Shown here piece by piece: positions 56,052-64,000 of a DNA stretch of 64,000 nucleotides (positions are counted from its first letter, which is position 1; each line of letters begins with the position of its first letter). The stretch comes from Paracoccaceae bacterium. Lineage in GTDB: Bacteria > Pseudomonadota > Alphaproteobacteria > Rhodobacterales > Rhodobacteraceae. The notes under the pieces are model-generated. The model did no database searches. It was not told the origin of the DNA and worked only from the letters and a program-made list of their open reading frames with translations. The position numbers were made by a program, and so were the translations under genes. The stretch lies in contig JALUYI010000054.1 in assembly GCA_027013095.1 (NCBI GenBank), positions 62,001 to 126,000 of the forward strand, written 5' to 3'.

Positions 56052-56794
56052 GCGGTGGCCTCCGGTTTGGGGGTGCGGGCCAGCCATGCGGTCAACAGGC
56101 CGGTGGTCAGGAAGATGGCGGCGAAATACAGTAGCGCAAGGTCGGCACCGGGCCATGGAATGCCCAGCCCTTCGCCGGTCCAGAATACGCCAAAGGCCGA
56201 CAACATGACGCCAACGCCGAATTTCAGCGTGTTTTCAGGCACTTTAGACAGCGGCTTGTGAACCATCGCGCCAATTGCCAGCACCACCAGCGAGGCGGCC
56301 AACGCGCCACCGGCAGCAGGCCAGAGCAAGCCGCGCCCAGCGCCCACGGCGATGACGATAAAGACCACCTCCAGCCCCTCGAGCAGCACTGCCTTGAAGG
56401 CGGTGATCCCGGCAATCCAGTCCTGTGAGCTTTCCGATTGCGCGGCCTCCTGATTGAACTGCGCCTGTTTTTTCTGAAAAATCGCGTCCTCGTCATGCAG
56501 CGCGATCACCCCGGCGGCCCTCAGGCTGGCCTTGCGCAGCCAACCAAGACCGAACAACAGCAAGAGGATGCCAACAATCAGTTGCAGCAGATGCAACGGA
56601 ACCCGATCCAGAAGCGGGCCCAGAATGATGACAACCAGCGCCAGCACCGCAAGTGCGGCGAATGTGCCGATCAGGGCCGGGCGCCAGCTGCGCAGAGTGG
56701 CCACGGCAAGAATGATCGTAAAGGCCTCGACGACCTCCACAAGGGACGCCAGAAAAGCGGCGCTGACGGCAGGGGCGGCGGTGGACCAGTCCAT
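56048..56794 (-). CDS. COG4280-type membrane protein, possible metal transporter
   Basis: 248 residues with six hydrophobic helices in two halves. Each half has an acidic motif: SLVEVVEAFTIILAVATL near the start and VLLEGLEVVFIVIAVG in the middle. The pair resembles the E-x-x-E motifs of FTR1 iron permeases (REGLE). So it may move a metal cation, but the family is uncharacterised. It follows the ChrB-like gene after 11 bp and overlaps the small membrane protein gene. Confidence 0.75.
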   Translation of the reverse strand: MDWSTAAPAVSAAFLASLVEVVEAFTIILAVATLRSWRPALIGTFAALAVLALVVIILGPLLDRVPLHLLQLIVGILLLLFGLGWLRKASLRAAGVIALHDEDAIFQKKQAQFNQEAAQSESSQDWIAGITAFKAVLLEGLEVVFIVIAVGAGRGLLWPAAGGALAASLVVLAIGAMVHKPLSKVPENTLKFGVGVMLSAFGVFWTGEGLGIPWPGADLALLYFAAIFLTTGLLTAWLARTPKPEATA

Positions 56795-56805
56795 GGTCGG
56801 TCTCC

Positions 56806-57348
56806 TCAGTTGTTTTCATCGTGGGCGTTGAACACCCGGTTGGCATAATCGTCCAGAACGATCTCGCAACGGGCGACGCGCTGGCGCGCTTCTTCGGCCC
56901 GCGGCGCGCCGTAAAAATCCAGCGCCTCGATCCGCCGCAGCCAGCCCTGCAGTTTTTTCAGATCGACTTCGTTTTCCTCAAGCTCGGCAAAGGTCAGGTG
57001 ACGGGCGGTGATCTCTTTGGCGACCTCGGCCTCGAAATCGTCGCATTTGTCGATGATCTCTTCATAGGCGTCGTCGCGGTCCGCCTTGAATCGGGTGACG
57101 ACGCGCTCTTGCTGGGTATTGTCCAGCGCGACGGTTTCCAAAATGACGCAACTGCCGTTATTTTCCAGAATCTCGTTTTCCAGCATTTTCAGGCGCCGCA
57201 CATGGCGGTCTGTTTTGGGCAACAGGCAAACGCCGTTTTGCAGATAGACCGCCCCCAACCCCTTCAGCTTGCGCCACAGCGCAATGCGCTTGGAGGAGGG
57301 GTCCGGCGGAACCTTGTAGGTCAGCAAGAGCCATGTAATCTCGGGCAT
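56806..57348 (-). CDS. ChrB N-terminal-domain protein
   Basis: 180 residues. The start PEITWLLLTYKVPPDPSSKRIALWRKLKGLGAVYLQNGVCLLP (57217-57348) is the N-terminal domain of ChrB chromate resistance regulators. Full ChrB proteins have about 300 residues; the C-terminal part is absent. The rest is helical and highly charged. First gene of the three-gene module and close to the palindrome at 57360. No chrA transporter is nearby. Confidence 0.85.
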   Translation of the reverse strand: MPEITWLLLTYKVPPDPSSKRIALWRKLKGLGAVYLQNGVCLLPKTDRHVRRLKMLENEILENNGSCVILETVALDNTQQERVVTRFKADRDDAYEEIIDKCDDFEAEVAKEITARHLTFAELEENEVDLKKLQGWLRRIEALDFYGAPRAEEARQRVARCEIVLDDYANRVFNAHDENN

Positions 57349-57359
57349 GGTGCGGTATT

Positions 57360-57379
57360 AATGTAACGACTGTTACATT
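57360..57379. promoter_or_regulatory. Perfect palindrome upstream of the ChrB-like gene
   Basis: AATGTAACGACTGTTACATT: two 8-bp arms (57360-57367, 57372-57379) around GACT, 12 bp before the ChrB-like start. This symmetry is typical of TetR-family operators. There is no TetR gene in the window; the ChrB-like protein itself could be the binder. Confidence 0.75.
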
Positions 57380-57522
57380 TCAACCGAAATTCCAAGATGG
57401 CATCAAATCCGTGTCAAACCCCTTACAGCAGCTTGCGCAGGCCTGCAGATTGCGCCATTCTTTTTTCGGGCCGGCCCAGATGACCGACACGCTAAACCAA
57501 CCTCAGGGGATGGATGTAATCC

Positions 57523-58116
57523 ATGTGGAACAAACGATATTCGCAGCCGGGGTTCCTGTTTGGAACCGCACCCGCGCGTTTTCTGGCCGAGAACGCGTCC
57601 TATCTGATCCCCGGCCAAACGGCGCTGGCGGTGGCCGATGGCGAGGGCCGGAACTCGGTCTTCATGGCGGAAAAGGGGCTGCAGGTCACCGCGACCGACA
57701 GCTCGGATGTGGCCATCGACAAGGCTCGCGGTCTGGCTGCGGCGCGCAGTGTCAGCGTCGATTACCGGCTGGCCGATTTGCACGACTGGGACTGGCAGGC
57801 CGAGCAATACGATCTGGTGGCGGCCATATTCATTCAGTTTGCCGACCCGCCCTTTCGGGACCGAATCTTTCAGGGGATGAAAAAGACCCTGAAACCGGGT
57901 GGCGTTCTGTTACTGCACGGCTATCGCCCGAAACAGCTGGAATACGGCACCGGCGGCCCGCCCATCGCCGAAAACATGTATGAGGTGGACCTTTTGCAAT
58001 CGGCCTTTGGCGACATGGATATCCTGCGTCTAAAGGCCTATGATCGCGAGGTCGAGGAGGGGCGCGGGCATTCCGGCATGTCGGCGCTGATCGACCTGAT
58101 CGCCCGCAAACGCTAG
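57523..58116 (+). CDS. Class I SAM-dependent methyltransferase (TehB-like)
   Basis: 197 residues. MWNKRYSQPGFLFGTAPARFL is typical of TehB/thiopurine methyltransferase-like proteins. The SAM-binding motif is LAVADGEGRNSVFMAEKGLQVTATDSS (57628-57708), followed by YDLVAAIFIQFADP and LKPGGVLLLHGYRP. It probably methylates a small thiol, metalloid or tellurite-like compound. No upstream gene shares the transcript. Confidence 0.88.
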   Translation: MWNKRYSQPGFLFGTAPARFLAENASYLIPGQTALAVADGEGRNSVFMAEKGLQVTATDSSDVAIDKARGLAAARSVSVDYRLADLHDWDWQAEQYDLVAAIFIQFADPPFRDRIFQGMKKTLKPGGVLLLHGYRPKQLEYGTGGPPIAENMYEVDLLQSAFGDMDILRLKAYDREVEEGRGHSGMSALIDLIARKR

Positions 58117-58201
58117 TGGGAAACCCTGAGCGCCCCTGACCGCCCCTGAAGGGCCGTTTTCGCTCTTGCGGCCGGCCCGGCGCTTACCTAAGACTTGTCG
58201 G

Positions 58202-59572
58202 ATGACGTCTCAGGCTCCTCTCATGCCTTGGAGCGGCCATCTGAAGGCGACGCTCGTTCTGGGCCTTCCGATCATTGGCTCGCTTCTGGCGCAAATGGCC
58301 ATTGGGCTGACCGACACGATCATGGTTGGCTGGTATGGCGTTACCGAGCTGGCGGCGATGGTGCTGGCCAGTTCGGTGTTTTTCATATTTTTTATCGTCG
58401 GCTCGGGCTTTGCCATGGCGGTGATGCCCGTGGTTGCCGAGGCCGCCGGAGCCGAGGACCGCCGGCAGGTGCGCCGGGTCACCCGGATGGGGATCTGGAT
58501 TTCCCTGATCTACTGCGTGGTGGCGATGCCTGTTTTGTGGGATTTCAAGGCGTTGATGATCCTGATGGGGCAAAAACCGCAGATCGCCGCCATCGGGCAG
58601 GATTACATGAGGGTTGCCCAATGGGGGATGTTCCCGGCGATGCTGGTGATGACGCTGAAAAGCTTTTTGTCCGGGGTCGAGCGCCCGGGTTGGGTGCTGT
58701 GGGCGACGATTATCGGTGGCTTGGCCAACGGGGTTCTGAACTATGCGTTGATCTTTGGCCATTGGGGTGCCCCCGAGATGGGGGTGCGCGGAGCGGCGGT
58801 GGCCTCGGTCTCGACCGCGACGGTGACCTTTCTGGTGCTGGCGCTTTATTCCGGCTGGCACCGCGAGTTTCGCGGCTATGCAATTTTTACCCGGCTCTGG
58901 CGCTCGGACTGGCCGGCGTTTTTTGACCTGTTCCGCCTCGGCTGGCCGATAGGCGCGACCATGCTGGCCGAGGTTGGGCTGTTTTCGGCGGCGGCGGTGA
59001 TGATGGGCTGGATCGGGACACGCGAACTGGCAACGCACGGGATCGCGATCCAGATCGCCTCGATTTCGTTCATGGTCTATCTAGGGTTGGCTAATGCCGC
59101 AACGATTCGGGTGGGGCACGCCTTGGGACGGGGGGATCCCAGCGGGATATGGCGGGCCAGCGCGGTGGCGATGCTGTTGCAATTGGGCTTTGCGGCGCTG
59201 GCGGTGGCCTTGTTTCTGAGTTGGCCGAAAACCCTGATCGGCCTGTTTCTGGATGCCAGCCATCCGGGCAGTGCCGAGATCATGGCCTATGGCGTCGGTC
59301 TGTTGGCGCTGGCAGCGGTGTTTCAGGTGGTGGACGGATTGCAGGCGGTCACGCTGGGCCTGTTGCGCGGGCTCAAGGACACGCGTGTGCCGATGATCTG
59401 CGCGGTGTTCAGCTATTGGGTGGTCGGGTTGCCGGTGGCCTATCTGCTGGGATTTCCGCTGGGTTTCGGTGGCTATGGGGTCTGGGCCGGGCTGGTCGTG
59501 GGGCTGGCGCTGGCGGCGCTGACGCTGCTCGGGCGCTATCGCGTGGTGTTGCGGCGCCTGTACAGAGGTTGA
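58202..59572 (+). CDS. MATE-family efflux protein (NorM type)
   Basis: 456 residues with twelve helices. LPIIGSLLAQMAIGLTDTIMVGWYGVTELAAMVLASSVF (58262-58380) and the second-half LGWPIGATMLAEVGLFSAAAVMMGWIGTRELATHGIAIQIASISFM match NorM-like MATE proteins. It exports cationic drugs by cation antiport. ATG 58202 is chosen; ATG 58223 is an alternative. It is not closely related to the DinF-type protein at 43762-45102. Confidence 0.9.
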   Translation: MTSQAPLMPWSGHLKATLVLGLPIIGSLLAQMAIGLTDTIMVGWYGVTELAAMVLASSVFFIFFIVGSGFAMAVMPVVAEAAGAEDRRQVRRVTRMGIWISLIYCVVAMPVLWDFKALMILMGQKPQIAAIGQDYMRVAQWGMFPAMLVMTLKSFLSGVERPGWVLWATIIGGLANGVLNYALIFGHWGAPEMGVRGAAVASVSTATVTFLVLALYSGWHREFRGYAIFTRLWRSDWPAFFDLFRLGWPIGATMLAEVGLFSAAAVMMGWIGTRELATHGIAIQIASISFMVYLGLANAATIRVGHALGRGDPSGIWRASAVAMLLQLGFAALAVALFLSWPKTLIGLFLDASHPGSAEIMAYGVGLLALAAVFQVVDGLQAVTLGLLRGLKDTRVPMICAVFSYWVVGLPVAYLLGFPLGFGGYGVWAGLVVGLALAALTLLGRYRVVLRRLYRG

Positions 59573-59753
59573 GGGTCCTGCCGCGGGGGGGTGTTGCCGG
59601 GGCAGGAAAAAGAATACACTTTGGCGCGGCATTTTCGACCAAAACCGTCAAATGGGGCTTTGATCTTTTGGCCAAAGGTCATAAATGTCAGGCTGAGTGC
59701 AGTTGTCTGGGCGCGCAAAACGCGCGCTTGCAAGGTTAGATGGGAGATTCAAC

Positions 59754-59969
59754 ATGCTCAACAATATCGGATTGCCGGGGCTTTTGCTGATCGCGGTTGT
59801 GGTGCTGGTGCTTTTCGGGCGCGGCAAGATCTCGTCCCTGATGGGTGAGGTCGGCAAGGGAATTACCTCGTTCAAAAAAGGCGTGAACGAAGGAAAAGCC
59901 GAGATTGAGGCCGCCGCCGCCGAAGAGGCGCTGGACGTGACCCCGGCCGAAGAAAAAGAAAAATCCTGA
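59754..59969 (+). CDS. tatA: Twin-arginine translocase subunit TatA
   Basis: 71 residues. An N-terminal transmembrane helix ([16 protein letters not shown]), then an amphipathic helix ([23 protein letters not shown], 59817-59885), and an acidic tail. Start ATG 59754 follows GGGAGAT. TatA forms the pore for folded proteins. First gene of tatABC; tatB follows after 26 bp. Confidence 0.95.
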   Translation: MLNNIGLPGLLLIAVVVLVLFGRGKISSLMGEVGKGITSFKKGVNEGKAEIEAAAAEEALDVTPAEEKEKS

Positions 59970-59995
59970 TCGCGACAGAGATCGGATAACGCATC

Positions 59996-60598
59996 ATGTT
60001 TGATATCGGATGGACCGAATTGCTGCTGGTCGGCATCGTCGCGCTGATCGTGGTCGGGCCGCAGGACTTGCCAAAGATGTTCCGCACTTTGGGCAAGTTC
60101 ACGGCCAAGGCGCGGGCCATGGCGCGCGAGTTTCAGACCTCGCTGGAGGCCGCGGCCGAGGAAAGCGGCGTCGGGGACATCACCAAGGATCTGAAGTCCG
60201 CTGCCTCGATGAAGAATCTGGGGCTGGATGCGGTCAAGGACGCGGTTGGCGACATGGCCAAAAGCCCGTTTGATCCAGACGAAATCAGACGCAAGATCGA
60301 GGCCAGTGATCAGGCCGCCGGGGTGACCTCGGGGATCGAGGCCGAAATCCCGGACGCCGCACCGAAAACGACGTCAAAAGCGGCATCGAAATCAGGCGCG
60401 AAAAAAAAGGCCGGTGCGGTAGCGAAAGCCAAGGCGGCCAAATCCGGGGCGGCCAAGCCTAAAGCGGCGAAATCCACGGCGGCGAAATCCACCGCGAACA
60501 AGGCCGCCGCCAAGAAACCCGCAAAAAAACCGGCGGCAAAAAAGCCCGCCACGAAGGCCTCTACATCAAAATCTCCGGCGGCGAAGGCTGAGAAATGA
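59996..60598 (+). CDS. tatB: Twin-arginine translocase subunit TatB with Ala/Lys-rich tail
   Basis: 200 residues. [35 protein letters not shown] (59996-60100) is the TatB transmembrane/hinge/amphipathic start. The last about 80 residues are Ala/Lys/Pro/Ser-rich ([20 protein letters not shown] and on), again histone H1-like and unusual in length. It is part of the receptor for Tat signal peptides. It overlaps tatC by 4 bp. Confidence 0.95.
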   Translation: MFDIGWTELLLVGIVALIVVGPQDLPKMFRTLGKFTAKARAMAREFQTSLEAAAEESGVGDITKDLKSAASMKNLGLDAVKDAVGDMAKSPFDPDEIRRKIEASDQAAGVTSGIEAEIPDAAPKTTSKAASKSGAKKKAGAVAKAKAAKSGAAKPKAAKSTAAKSTANKAAAKKPAKKPAAKKPATKASTSKSPAAKAEK

Positions 60599-61455
60599 CC
60601 ACAGACCAGATCGATGATACCACCGCCCCTTTGATGGAGCATCTGAAGGAATTGCGCACCCGCCTGATCCACTCGGCGGTTGCCTTTGTCGTCGGCATGG
60701 TCATCAGCTTTGTCGTCTGGAACCCGATCTTCAACTTTCTGACCCATCCCTTGTGCAACGCGATGGCGGCGCGGGGACAGGAAAACTGCGGGCTGGTGAT
60801 GATCAAGCTGCAAGAAGGATTTTTCGTCGCGATCTCGATTTCCCTACTGGGCGGGCTGGTTCTGTCGTTCCCCTATATCAGCTATCAGCTGTGGCGGTTC
60901 GTGGCACCGGGTCTTTACAAATCCGAAAAGGGCGCGTTTCTGCCCTTCCTTCTGGCCTCGCCCTTCATGTTCCTGCTGGGGGCGGCCTTTGCTTATTACG
61001 TCATCACGCCGATGGCGTTCAATTTCTTCCTCGGGTTTCAGCAGGCCGGCAGCATCATCAACGGCAATTCCAGCGGCGGCGGGATTGCGGCCATCGCCTT
61101 TCAGGGCTCGGCGCAGGAATATCTGAAACTGACGATCAAGTTCATCGTCGCCTTTGGTCTGTGTTTTCAACTGCCGGTGCTGTTGACACTGATGGGCAAG
61201 GCCGGGCTGGTCAGCGCGGCGGGGCTGAAGTCGGTGCGCAAATATGCCATCGTCGGCATCCTCATTCTGGCCGCCATCGTCACCCCTCCGGATGTCGTGA
61301 CCCAAGTGATCCTGTTCACGGTGGTCTATGGTCTTTACGAAATATCCATCTTCCTTGTCCATCGTGTCGAGAAAAAACGTGAAGAGCGCCTGCGCGAAGA
61401 GGGGCTATATTTCGAGGATGACGACGACGACTATGACGAGGTCGATGCCGAATGA
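60595..61455 (+). CDS. tatC: Twin-arginine translocase subunit TatC
   Basis: 286 residues with six transmembrane helices. [23 protein letters not shown] at the start, [45 protein letters not shown] (60861-60989), and a cytoplasmic acidic tail [12 protein letters not shown]. TatC recognises the twin-arginine signal. The stop overlaps the next gene by 4 bp. Confidence 0.96.
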   Translation: MTTDQIDDTTAPLMEHLKELRTRLIHSAVAFVVGMVISFVVWNPIFNFLTHPLCNAMAARGQENCGLVMIKLQEGFFVAISISLLGGLVLSFPYISYQLWRFVAPGLYKSEKGAFLPFLLASPFMFLLGAAFAYYVITPMAFNFFLGFQQAGSIINGNSSGGGIAAIAFQGSAQEYLKLTIKFIVAFGLCFQLPVLLTLMGKAGLVSAAGLKSVRKYAIVGILILAAIVTPPDVVTQVILFTVVYGLYEISIFLVHRVEKKREERLREEGLYFEDDDDDYDEVDAE

Positions 61456-62294
61456 ACGAGAGTGCCCTGACGCGCATAGCCGATGCGCTGGAGCGGCTGA
61501 GCCCGGCACCCTTTGCCGCCCCGGATTTTGACGCCGCCGAGGGGTTCGTGTGGCATGTCGCCCCGGACCGTCTGGACCCTGTTGCGGCCATCAGACGGGT
61601 CGATATCGGCTTGTTGGTGGGGGTTGATCGGGCGCGCGACACGCTTTTGGAAAATACGCTGCAATTTGCCCGCGGCCTGCCGGCCAACAACGTCCTGCTG
61701 TGGGGGGCGCGCGGGATGGGAAAATCCTCGTTGGTGAAGGCGGCTCATGCGGTGGCCCTGAAGGCGGGCCTCGATCTGAAACTGATCGAGGTGCAGCGCG
61801 AGGATCTGCCCTCGATCGGGCGACTTCTGAATATTCTGCGCGCCGCTGGGACGCGGCGCTTTCTGTTGTTTTGCGATGATCTGTCCTTTGGTCAGGACGA
61901 CAGCCATTATAAATCCCTCAAAGCGGTGTTGGACGGCGGAATCGAGGGACGCCCCGACAATGTTCTGTTTTATGCCACCTCCAACCGGCGCCACCTGATG
62001 CCGCGGGACATGATTGAGAACGAGCGCTCGAGCGCCATCAACCCTTCAGAAGCGGTCGAGGAAAAGGTCTCGTTATCCGATCGTTTTGGCCTGTGGCTGG
62101 GCTTTCACCCCTGCGACCAGGCGCAGTTTCTGGCCATGATCCGCGGCTATTGCGACGCTTACGGGCTGGAGATCAGCGATTCAGACCTGCGCCGCGAGGC
62201 GATCGAATGGCAGCAGACCCGCGGCAGCCGCTCGGGTCGCGTGGCATGGCAGTATTTCGTCGATCTGGCTGGCCGGCGCGGGGTGACGCTGTAA
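61452..62294 (+). CDS. DUF815 AAA-type ATPase
   Basis: 280 residues. Walker [11 protein letters not shown] (residues 85-94), Walker [15 protein letters not shown], sensor region [15 protein letters not shown], and the C-terminal helical domain with [17 protein letters not shown]. Alphaproteobacterial DUF815 proteins often follow tatC; the role is unknown. The overlap (ATGA) suggests co-translation with tatC. Confidence 0.9.
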   Translation: MNESALTRIADALERLSPAPFAAPDFDAAEGFVWHVAPDRLDPVAAIRRVDIGLLVGVDRARDTLLENTLQFARGLPANNVLLWGARGMGKSSLVKAAHAVALKAGLDLKLIEVQREDLPSIGRLLNILRAAGTRRFLLFCDDLSFGQDDSHYKSLKAVLDGGIEGRPDNVLFYATSNRRHLMPRDMIENERSSAINPSEAVEEKVSLSDRFGLWLGFHPCDQAQFLAMIRGYCDAYGLEISDSDLRREAIEWQQTRGSRSGRVAWQYFVDLAGRRGVTL

Positions 62295-62300
62295 GGGCGG

Positions 62301-62822
62301 CTATTTGCTGGCGCGTTCGACCGCCACCAGACCCAGCTTGCGGGCCGAATCCAGTGACAGGGTGGCGCTGTCCAGCCCCAGAGGCTGCTGAAACCTGCGA
62401 ATCGCCCGGCGAGTGCGGGTATCATAGACGCCGCTGATACGCCCGTGATACAGGCCGCGCACCTTGAGGGCGCGTTGCACCGATGCGACGAAATCATCGA
62501 CCCGGTCATGGCGGCAAGGGGTCTTGAACCAGATGTCCTGACGCGGCACGACGATACGCTGCACGGTTTCCGAGCGATAAAGCGCTGGCCTCAGGACGGT
62601 GCCGTTGGCGCGATGGCTGGCCGGACGGGTCAGGATGTGTTGGGTCACGGTTTCGACCGTCGCGGGCGAGACCTCGTGCCCGTAGCAGGCCCCGGGCTCG
62701 GCATTGGGGGGGCGCAAATCCTCGCTCGCGGACATGTCCTCGATTCCGCTGATGCCCAGACTCGTGCAGGCCGACAGCGCCAGAAGGCCGCCGATGGCGT
62801 AGATTGCGCGAGGGATTTTCAT
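62301..62822 (-). CDS. Lipoprotein with peptidoglycan-binding-like domain
   Basis: 173 residues. Lipoprotein signal with lipobox LSAC (Cys19) behind a hydrophobic segment. The C-terminal 60 residues (VQRALKVRGLYHGRISGVYDTRTRRAIRRFQQPLG, 62396-62497) match the PG_binding_1 fold. Between them two Cys residues (ACYGHEV and KTPCRHD) could pair. It is likely an outer- or inner-membrane-anchored cell wall protein. Confidence 0.85.
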   Translation of the reverse strand: MKIPRAIYAIGGLLALSACTSLGISGIEDMSASEDLRPPNAEPGACYGHEVSPATVETVTQHILTRPASHRANGTVLRPALYRSETVQRIVVPRQDIWFKTPCRHDRVDDFVASVQRALKVRGLYHGRISGVYDTRTRRAIRRFQQPLGLDSATLSLDSARKLGLVAVERASK

Positions 62823-62882
62823 GCTGCCCGTCCCTTTTTCCGTTCAATCTAGCGGCAAACCGGGCGCGACAAAAGAAAATAA

Positions 62883-63308
62883 TCAGGGGACAACCCCCAG
62901 ACTCCCCCCGGGGTCGCTGTGCAGCAGGCAGTCAAGCATCGCGGAAATATCCTCGATGCGGCGGGCGATGACATGGACGACGCCGTCCGCGCGCTGCAAG
63001 GTTCCGGTGACGCGCAGCAGGCGCCCGGCAATGATGGCGCGTCGGCAGGAGTCATAGACCTTGGGCCAGATGATAATGTTTGAAACGCCGGTTTCATCCT
63101 CGAGCGTCAGAAAAACCACGCCGCCGGCGGTGCCGGGACGCTGGCGCACCAGAACCAGCCCGGCGACACAGACCAGCGCTCCGTTTGGCGGCTCGTTTAG
63201 CCGGGCATGGGGCAGGGCGCGGGGCGGGCGCGGCCAGTCCGCGGACGCGCTGGCCGGGGTCGGGTGGCGCGAGGTCCAGAGGCACGGGGATCGGGGCGAC
63301 GTCAACAT
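62883..63308 (-). pseudogene. dnaE2: dnaE2 remnant: C-terminal OB-fold of the error-prone polymerase
   Basis: An ATG at 63308 opens 141 codons. From about residue 35 on (PNGALVCVAGLVLVRQRPGTAGGVVFLTLEDETGVSNIIIWPKVYD, 63057-63192) the sequence equals the OB-fold near the C-terminus of DnaE2, normally over 1000 residues. The usual end of DnaE2 (SRDFH) is replaced by other residues. No imuA, imuB or further dnaE2 sequence lies upstream. A LexA box stands 3 bp in front of the ATG. So most of the SOS mutasome cassette seems deleted, leaving the control site joined to the last part; whether the small protein is made is open. Confidence 0.75.
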
Positions 63309-63310
63309 AA

Positions 63311-63325
63311 GAACAAAGATAGAAC
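63311..63325. promoter_or_regulatory. Alphaproteobacterial LexA (SOS) box
   Basis: GAAC-AAAGATA-GAAC; on the minus strand GTTC-N7-GTTC, the LexA motif of alphaproteobacteria, which usually precedes the imuA-imuB-dnaE2 cassette. It lies 2-3 bp before the ATG of the dnaE2 remnant and 110 bp before the ferredoxin gene. Confidence 0.7.
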
Positions 63326-63417
63326 AAAGACCCCGGAATGACAACAGTGTGAGGGAACGCGACAAAATCCCGCTGGCCTTGTCGATGTGCCTTTAGTAGA
63401 GAAAAGGCGACTTTTGA

Positions 63418-64000
<583 letters not shown>

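Overview
The window looks like chromosomal DNA of a Roseobacter-group / Rhodobacterales alphaproteobacterium. It is GC-rich. It carries a complete Rhodobacter-type gene transfer agent (GTA) cluster, the alphaproteobacterial DUF1476 F1-ATPase inhibitor next to purB/purC, an E1-alpha / lipoyl-E1-beta / E2 pdh operon, and an alphaproteobacterial LexA box of the GAAC-N7-GAAC type. The species cannot be named from the sequence alone.

Layout. 1-2.5 kb: purC (5' tip only), two tandem DUF1476 paralogues, purB. 2.6-4.8 kb: bioY facing the rpsF-rpsR-rplI ribosomal protein operon. 4.9-7.2 kb: two unusual neighbouring proteins, each with a Flp-pilin-like N-terminal hydrophobic segment and a very long low-complexity tail ending in His/Lys/Asp repeats. 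This pair is the best candidate here for an undescribed system. 7.3-12.0 kb: fabD-fabG-acpP-fabF-mltG (type II fatty acid synthesis plus a peptidoglycan lytic transglycosylase). 12.0-26.9 kb: a full GTA structural cluster (terminases, portal, protease, capsid, connectors, tail, tape measure, baseplate, peptidase and tip genes). It is preceded by a strong promoter with an intrinsic terminator directly behind it, and followed by a DUF2793 gene. 26.9-28.1 kb: a small GTA-associated reading frame that runs without a stop into cysE.

28.3-32.1 kb: pdhA-pdhB-pdhC on the minus strand with a palindromic operator in front of pdhA. 32.5-39.5 kb: a divergent Nramp-family transporter, a GDP-fucose synthase-like gene, proS, lolC/E-lolD, and a membrane-anchored protein that looks like an M48 peptidase without its zinc motif. 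39.6-46.1 kb: acyl-CoA synthetase, EamA exporter, DUF952, pyrD, MATE, two hotdog thioesterases. 46.3-55.8 kb: two MerR regulators followed by a beta-oxidation operon (two acyl-CoA dehydrogenases, GST, thiolase, FadB/J), with paired TGACGT-type inverted repeats in front of the second MerR gene, and then RidA and HpcH-aldolase genes. 55.8-57.4 kb: a ChrB-N-like protein and two membrane proteins behind a perfect 20-bp palindrome.

57.5-62.3 kb: a methyltransferase, a second MATE, tatABC and a DUF815 ATPase. 62.3-64.0 kb: a lipoprotein, a stranded 3' piece of the error-prone polymerase gene dnaE2 directly behind an SOS box, an adrenodoxin-type ferredoxin and the start of an exported protein.

Most genes are housekeeping (purines, ribosome, fatty acid synthesis and breakdown, pyruvate oxidation, protein export). 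The accessory interest lies in the pilin-like repeat pair, GTA control and its 3' neighbours, the chr-like module and the dnaE2 remnant.
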